This document shows, one piece after another, positions 12,783 to 16,466 of a stretch of DNA of 16,466 nt. Positions within the stretch are counted from its first letter, which is position 1; each line of letters starts with the position of its first letter. The translations under genes and the position numbers were made by a program. Source of the DNA: DATDPY01 sp964395765 (lineage in GTDB: Bacteria > Bacteroidota > Bacteroidia > Cytophagales > Cyclobacteriaceae); the NCBI GenBank assembly GCA_964395765.1, contig CAYNCU010000088.1, positions 1 to 16,466 on the forward strand, given 5' to 3'. Below the pieces are notes generated by a model, which saw only the letters and a program-made list of their open reading frames with translations, was not told the DNA's origin and did no database searches.

Positions 12783-14825
12783 TTACCAGATATGTACCCT
12801 TATGCTATCCGGCCGATAAAGCTTATCCCCCGGATGAACATCGAAAGCCGAATAGAAGGCATCCAGGTTCGACATCGGGCCGTTTACGCGGAACTTAGGA
12901 GGTGAATGCGGGTCATTGAGTATCCGCGAACGTTCACTCTCCGGCCTGACCTTCATTCTCCATACCTGTGCCAGGGACATAAAGAATCGCTGATCGGGAG
13001 TGAGTCCATCAATTTTTTCAGAACCTTGTCCCTGAGGGGTTTTCTTGAATGCGGCGTAGGCGATGGCAAGGCCGCCGATATCCGCAATGTTTTCACCCAG
13101 GGTCAGTTTTCCATTCACATGTAAACTGTCAAGCACAGTAAAATTATCGTACTGCTTCACCACGAGGTCTGTTTTTTGTTTAAACTTTTTGGCATCGGAG
13201 GGTTTCCACCAGTCCTCAAGGTTTCCTTTCGCATCATACTGTCTTCCCTCGTCATCAAAGCCATGTGTCATTTCATGACCGATGACCATTCCTATGGCCC
13301 CATAGTTAACCGCATCATCCCCGTTGGCAAAGAAAAACGGCGGCTGCAAAATCCCGGCAGGGAAATTTATATCATTGGCCAGAGGGTTATAATAAGCATT
13401 TACGGTCGGCGGTGTCATGAACCATTCTGAGCGATCAACCGGTTTACCTAACTTATTGATATAATAATTATATTCCCATAGCATGCATTGTTTAACATTG
13501 CTCACTAAAGAATCTTTATTAATATGCACGGAGGAGTAATCCTTCCATTTATCAGGGTATCCTATTTTCTTTACAATAGCATGCATTTTTTCCATCGCCT
13601 TAGCCTTTGTGGAATCGCTCATCCAATCGAGCGCCTGGATCCGTTGCGCGTAGGTTTGTTCAAGGTTATCCACCAATTGATCCATCCGTTGCTTGGACGA
13701 AGGCGGGAAGTAACGGCTTACATAAAGTTGGCCGAGAGCATCCCCAAGCATACGGTCCACCATATGCGACATACGTTTCCAGCGGGGTTGCATTTCCTTC
13801 TGTCCCGTCAGATTCTGGCTGAATTTAAAACGTGCATTTACAAAATCATTGCTCATATAAGGAGCGAAATAATTAGCCAGGTGAAACCGAAGATAATTTT
13901 TAAGATCATTTACCGGAGTTTTTACCAGCAGGTTGGTCAGGTTTTTATAAAATTCCGGTTGACCTACAAGGATCGTATCCTGGTTTACATTCAAAATCTT
14001 TAAAAAATTAAGCCAGCCTAATGCCGGCATTTCCTTATCCATATCTTTCACAAGCATCTTGTGATAATTGGCAATGGGGTCACGTAGATCAACCGGTGAT
14101 TTGGAGGCCTGCGCCATGGCCGTCTCCAGTTGAAAGATATTATTCGCTTCCTTTGCCGCCATATCCTTGTTATCCCCGAGCATTGTAAGGATCGAGGTGA
14201 CGTAATCAATATAAGCTTTCCGGATCTTCATGGTTGATGAATCCTGGCGGAAGTAATAATCACGATTTGGTAATCCAAGACCACCCTGATCGAAATGGGC
14301 CATTTCCCAGTCACTGTTCTTGTCGTCGGCGTTAACGTAAAAATTGAAAAACGGGCTTGGGCCTTCCCTGTATTCAACCGAAATTTCCTTTAGCAATCCA
14401 TGAATATCTTTAATGGCATCAATACGTTTCAGATCGACACCGATCGGATCCATACCCAATTTTTCAACTCCTGCCGAATCCATGGCGCTTGCATATAAGT
14501 CACCTACTTTCTGGGCTACGGAGCCCATTTCAGGTTGCTGAATATGCGAAGCCGAATCCAGGATGGTATGGATCTGGCTGACGACCTCATCCCGTAATAC
14601 CGTGAAGGATCCCCAGGACGATTCCGAAGCGGGGATCTGGGTATTTTTAAGCCATGTTCCGTTGGCAAAATCGAAAAAATCGTCCTGCGGCCGGATCGTT
14701 GAATCAATGGCAGCAAGCATTAATGGATCGGAGTTAACCGCAGGTTTTTTCTGGCAAGATACGACGGCAAAAAACAAAAAGGCTGACATTGAAATGATGA
14801 CAGCTGAATTACATTTATTTTTCAT
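12783..14825 (-). CDS. pepO: M13 family zinc metallopeptidase lipoprotein (PepO/neprilysin-like)
   Basis: A 680-residue endopeptidase of the neprilysin family. A lipoprotein signal ends at Cys24 (VVSC). The N-terminal lobe shows the family opening RPQDDFFDFANGTWLKNTQIP. The catalytic domain (about 470-680) has NAYYNPLANDINFPAGILQPPFF (the conserved NAYY and FPAGILQPPF segments), the zinc motif HEMTH (517-521: ligands His517 and His521, general base Glu518) and GENIADIGG (577-585), supplying the third ligand Glu578 and Asp582. All catalytic residues are present. The C-terminus ends in IW, keeping the terminal Trp but not the Cys of the CxxW ending in eukaryotic relatives. Members cleave small peptides, usually on the hydrophobic side. 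The anchor places it in the envelope; the lysine-rich residues after Cys24 suggest a periplasmic side. Peptide substrate unknown. Confidence 0.96.
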   Translation of the reverse strand: MKNKCNSAVIISMSAFLFFAVVSCQKKPAVNSDPLMLAAIDSTIRPQDDFFDFANGTWLKNTQIPASESSWGSFTVLRDEVVSQIHTILDSASHIQQPEMGSVAQKVGDLYASAMDSAGVEKLGMDPIGVDLKRIDAIKDIHGLLKEISVEYREGPSPFFNFYVNADDKNSDWEMAHFDQGGLGLPNRDYYFRQDSSTMKIRKAYIDYVTSILTMLGDNKDMAAKEANNIFQLETAMAQASKSPVDLRDPIANYHKMLVKDMDKEMPALGWLNFLKILNVNQDTILVGQPEFYKNLTNLLVKTPVNDLKNYLRFHLANYFAPYMSNDFVNARFKFSQNLTGQKEMQPRWKRMSHMVDRMLGDALGQLYVSRYFPPSSKQRMDQLVDNLEQTYAQRIQALDWMSDSTKAKAMEKMHAIVKKIGYPDKWKDYSSVHINKDSLVSNVKQCMLWEYNYYINKLGKPVDRSEWFMTPPTVNAYYNPLANDINFPAGILQPPFFFANGDDAVNYGAIGMVIGHEMTHGFDDEGRQYDAKGNLEDWWKPSDAKKFKQKTDLVVKQYDNFTVLDSLHVNGKLTLGENIADIGGLAIAYAAFKKTPQGQGSEKIDGLTPDQRFFMSLAQVWRMKVRPESERSRILNDPHSPPKFRVNGPMSNLDAFYSAFDVHPGDKLYRPDSIRVHIW

Positions 14826-14884
14826 TCCCTGATTTTTTTGAAGTAAGTTAATATCTTATTGAATCCCTAAATAAATCTTTTTCC

Positions 14885-14899
14885 TTCAATTTTCAATAT
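14885..14899 (-). repeat. Inverted copy of the ATTGAA-type repeat
   Basis: The minus strand reads ATATTGAAAATTGAA, matching 14 of 15 bases of the segment starting at 7288. It lies in the divergent space before the M13 peptidase gene. Short and AT-rich, so relation to the other copy is suggestive only. Confidence 0.35.
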
Positions 14900-15089
14900 A
14901 CAAACTAATACTTTTTACCTAACCTGTTGATATACAGTTATTAAAATATACAGGAAAAAAGTTAGCACAATATTTGATTTTGACCTGGCAAAAAATAAAC
15001 GTATTTATTGTAAATTGAATGCAGTAAAAATGTTCGTCAAACTCGAATTGAATTAGTGTTGTATTATTAATCCAATTAATTTTTAAGAA

Positions 15090-16229
15090 ATGCTGAAATA
15101 TTTCTGCTATCCGGCTCTCGTGTTCGTATTTATCCTTAGTAGTTGCACGTCTGGGAAAAAAGCGCTGGAAAGAGGCGATTATTATCAATCCAGCCTACAG
15201 GCTATAGAAAGACTGCGCAAGAATCCCGATCATAAAAAATCCCGCATGGTGCTTGAAAAATCGTACCCCCTGGCGGTAAAATTTTATACTGACAAGATTA
15301 ACAATCTCAGGCATTCCAGTGATCCGTTTAAAAACGGGCAGATTGTAGCCAATTATCAAATTTTAAATCAGTTATACGATGAAATTCAAAGGTGTCCGGC
15401 AGCACTTGAAATTATCCCGAATCCGGGAAAGTACTATAATGAAATTCAGACTTATTCAGGACTCGCCGCCGAAGAAAGATATAACGCAGGAATGGCTGAA
15501 ATGAAATCCGGATCCCGCATGGACGCCAAGGATGCTTATTATAATTTTCTCAAAGCCAATGACTACAGTCCGGGATATAAAGACGTAGCTGAATGGATTA
15601 ACCGCGCCCATGAAGCAGCGACCCTTTATGTGATTTTCGATCAGATACCGGTACCGACCGTTCAATATCAACTCAGTGTTCAGTTCTTCCAGGACCAGGT
15701 AGAACAGTTTCTATCGAATTATAAAAACAACGAATTTATCCGCTTCATCCCCGCCAGGGATAATACCGACAGCATAACGCCGGATCAGTATATGGTAATC
15801 AATTTCGATGATTTCAGCGTTGGCAATACAAACAATTACAAGGATACCCGCGAAGTGAGCAGGGACAGCGTGGTGGTAGGAAAGGTAAAGATGGATGACG
15901 GCACACAGAAAGATGTGATCGGCACGGTAAAAGCTACCTATACAGAATTCAGAGAGGAAATAATTTCAAAAGGCCTGGTAAGCATGCGCATTATGAATGC
16001 GAATAATAACCAGGTTCTCTTGCACCAGAAATACCCCGGGGAGTATGACTGGAGAACATATTGGGCCACCTATAAGGGCGATGAAAGGGCTTTATCACGG
16101 GAAGAACTTTCGCGGACTAAATCAAGGGCCGTTGAACCTCCGGACCCGCAGGATTTATTTATCGAGTTCTGCAAACCGATATATAATCAGTTGACCACGA
16201 GTATTAATTCCTTTTACAGCCAGTATTAG
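15090..16229 (+). CDS. Uncharacterised lipoprotein with helical TPR-like N-terminal half
   Basis: A 379-residue protein not assigned to a named family. A lipoprotein signal ends at Cys19 (ILSSC). Residues 20-175 are strongly helical: KALERGDYYQSSLQAIERLRKNPDHKKS reads like a TPR-type repeat, and a second such pattern is ERYNAGMAEMKSGSRMDAKDAYYNF (129-153), with aromatic and small residues spaced as in TPRs. Residues 178-335 look like a mixed beta domain (ATLYVIFDQIPVP, MVINFDDFSVG, DSVVVGKVKM, DVIGTVKATYTEF, MRIMNANNNQVLLHQKYPGEY). The tail is helical (SINSFYSQY). TPR plus beta-domain lipoproteins often act as scaffolds in envelope complexes; no catalytic motif is visible. The gene is divergent from the peptidase gene by 264 bases and convergent with the next gene. 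Complete, start well supported by the signal peptide. Confidence 0.85.
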   Translation: MLKYFCYPALVFVFILSSCTSGKKALERGDYYQSSLQAIERLRKNPDHKKSRMVLEKSYPLAVKFYTDKINNLRHSSDPFKNGQIVANYQILNQLYDEIQRCPAALEIIPNPGKYYNEIQTYSGLAAEERYNAGMAEMKSGSRMDAKDAYYNFLKANDYSPGYKDVAEWINRAHEAATLYVIFDQIPVPTVQYQLSVQFFQDQVEQFLSNYKNNEFIRFIPARDNTDSITPDQYMVINFDDFSVGNTNNYKDTREVSRDSVVVGKVKMDDGTQKDVIGTVKATYTEFREEIISKGLVSMRIMNANNNQVLLHQKYPGEYDWRTYWATYKGDERALSREELSRTKSRAVEPPDPQDLFIEFCKPIYNQLTTSINSFYSQY

Positions 16230-16281
16230 ACCTAATTCGGAAATCAACGGCGTGAAAATGTATCGGAAGAGGAATTATCAT

Positions 16282-16466
16282 TCAAATTAACAATTTCCTT
16301 AATTGTTCTTCCAGGGGAAATGCGATGATGGCTACCACCACATTCACAATAAAGTCCGCTACCGGCGTACTTTTAATATTAAAGTAGATTTGAATAGTAG
16401 ATTGAATTAATGCCAGTATGATGATCAGGGTTAATATGCCTAATCCGTCAACCAGGAACTGGTATC
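16282..16466 (-). CDS. C-terminus of a membrane protein (N-terminus beyond window)
   Basis: Sixty codons are open on the minus strand from the right edge to a TGA at 16282-16284. The translation begins YQFLVDGLGILTLIII and ends AIIAFPLEEQLRKLLI. It shows two hydrophobic stretches (about visible residues 8-28 and 36-50) joined by a short polar loop, and a charged amphipathic end, as in the last part of a multi-pass inner-membrane protein. The other frames are closed here and the codon pattern matches neighbouring genes. Too little remains to name a family. It converges with the lipoprotein gene, with 52 bases between the stops and no obvious terminator. Confidence 0.65.
   Translation of the reverse strand, partial: YQFLVDGLGILTLIIILALIQSTIQIYFNIKSTPVADFIVNVVVAIIAFPLEEQLRKLLI

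Noticed and set aside
13524..14003. A 159-codon open frame on the plus strand inside the M13 peptidase gene
   Set aside because: It is antisense to a protein with complete catalytic motifs and has no recognisable domain.
14994..15009. A 6-base inverted repeat AATAAA/TTTATT before the lipoprotein gene, as an operator
   Set aside because: Short, AT-rich and imperfect when extended, so it is expected by chance in this AT-rich divergent region.

Overview
The window looks like chromosomal DNA of a Bacteroidota bacterium, probably free-living or environmental. Evidence for the phylum includes a GldC homologue, a DUF3098 protein directly after FtsX, a TonB-dependent receptor with an N-terminal carboxypeptidase-regulatory-like domain, Bacteroidota-type lipoprotein signals, few Shine-Dalgarno-like sites, and promoter -7 boxes of the TAnnTTTG type. 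No tRNA, rRNA, CRISPR array, insertion sequence, phage gene or transfer gene was seen. Most of the window is ordinary core or housekeeping sequence, and I did not find a convincing new multi-gene system. The least explained parts are an ECF sigma factor with a cysteine-free membrane-anchored partner, an uncharacterised lipoprotein near the right end, and several intergenic repeats.

Layout, left to right. Positions 1-2427 are on the minus strand: a TolC-type efflux outer-membrane protein cut by the window start, thymidylate synthase (thyA), and a small secreted DUF2147 protein. From 2732 to 4192, on the plus strand, an ECF sigma factor is followed after 6 bases by a single-pass membrane protein that is probably its anti-sigma factor. 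The pair ends at a clear intrinsic terminator. From 4297 to 7108 lies a compact plus-strand cluster: ftsX (TTG start), a DUF3098 membrane protein, truB and ribF. The gene for undecaprenyl-diphosphatase (uppP), which I would expect between DUF3098 and truB, is absent. A gldC gene follows on its own at 7379.

From 7937 to 10963 there is a 1008-residue TonB-dependent receptor with no SusD partner. It converges on a minus-strand lipoprotein with three fasciclin (FAS1) domains (11008-12444), and the two share a near-perfect bidirectional terminator. Next come a repeat-bearing intergenic region and a minus-strand M13 metallopeptidase lipoprotein with its own terminator (12783-14825). A divergent, unrecognised TPR-like lipoprotein follows (15090-16229). 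The last 185 bases hold the C-terminus of a membrane protein coming in from the right on the minus strand.

Functionally, the left half combines cell-wall or division signalling (FtsX), RNA modification (TruB), flavin cofactor synthesis (RibF), dTMP synthesis (ThyA) and envelope-stress-type regulation (sigma/anti-sigma). The right half encodes mainly envelope and surface proteins: a nutrient receptor, an adhesion-type lipoprotein, a peptidase and a structural or unknown lipoprotein. All family calls are by recognition of motifs in the translated sequence; no database search was run.
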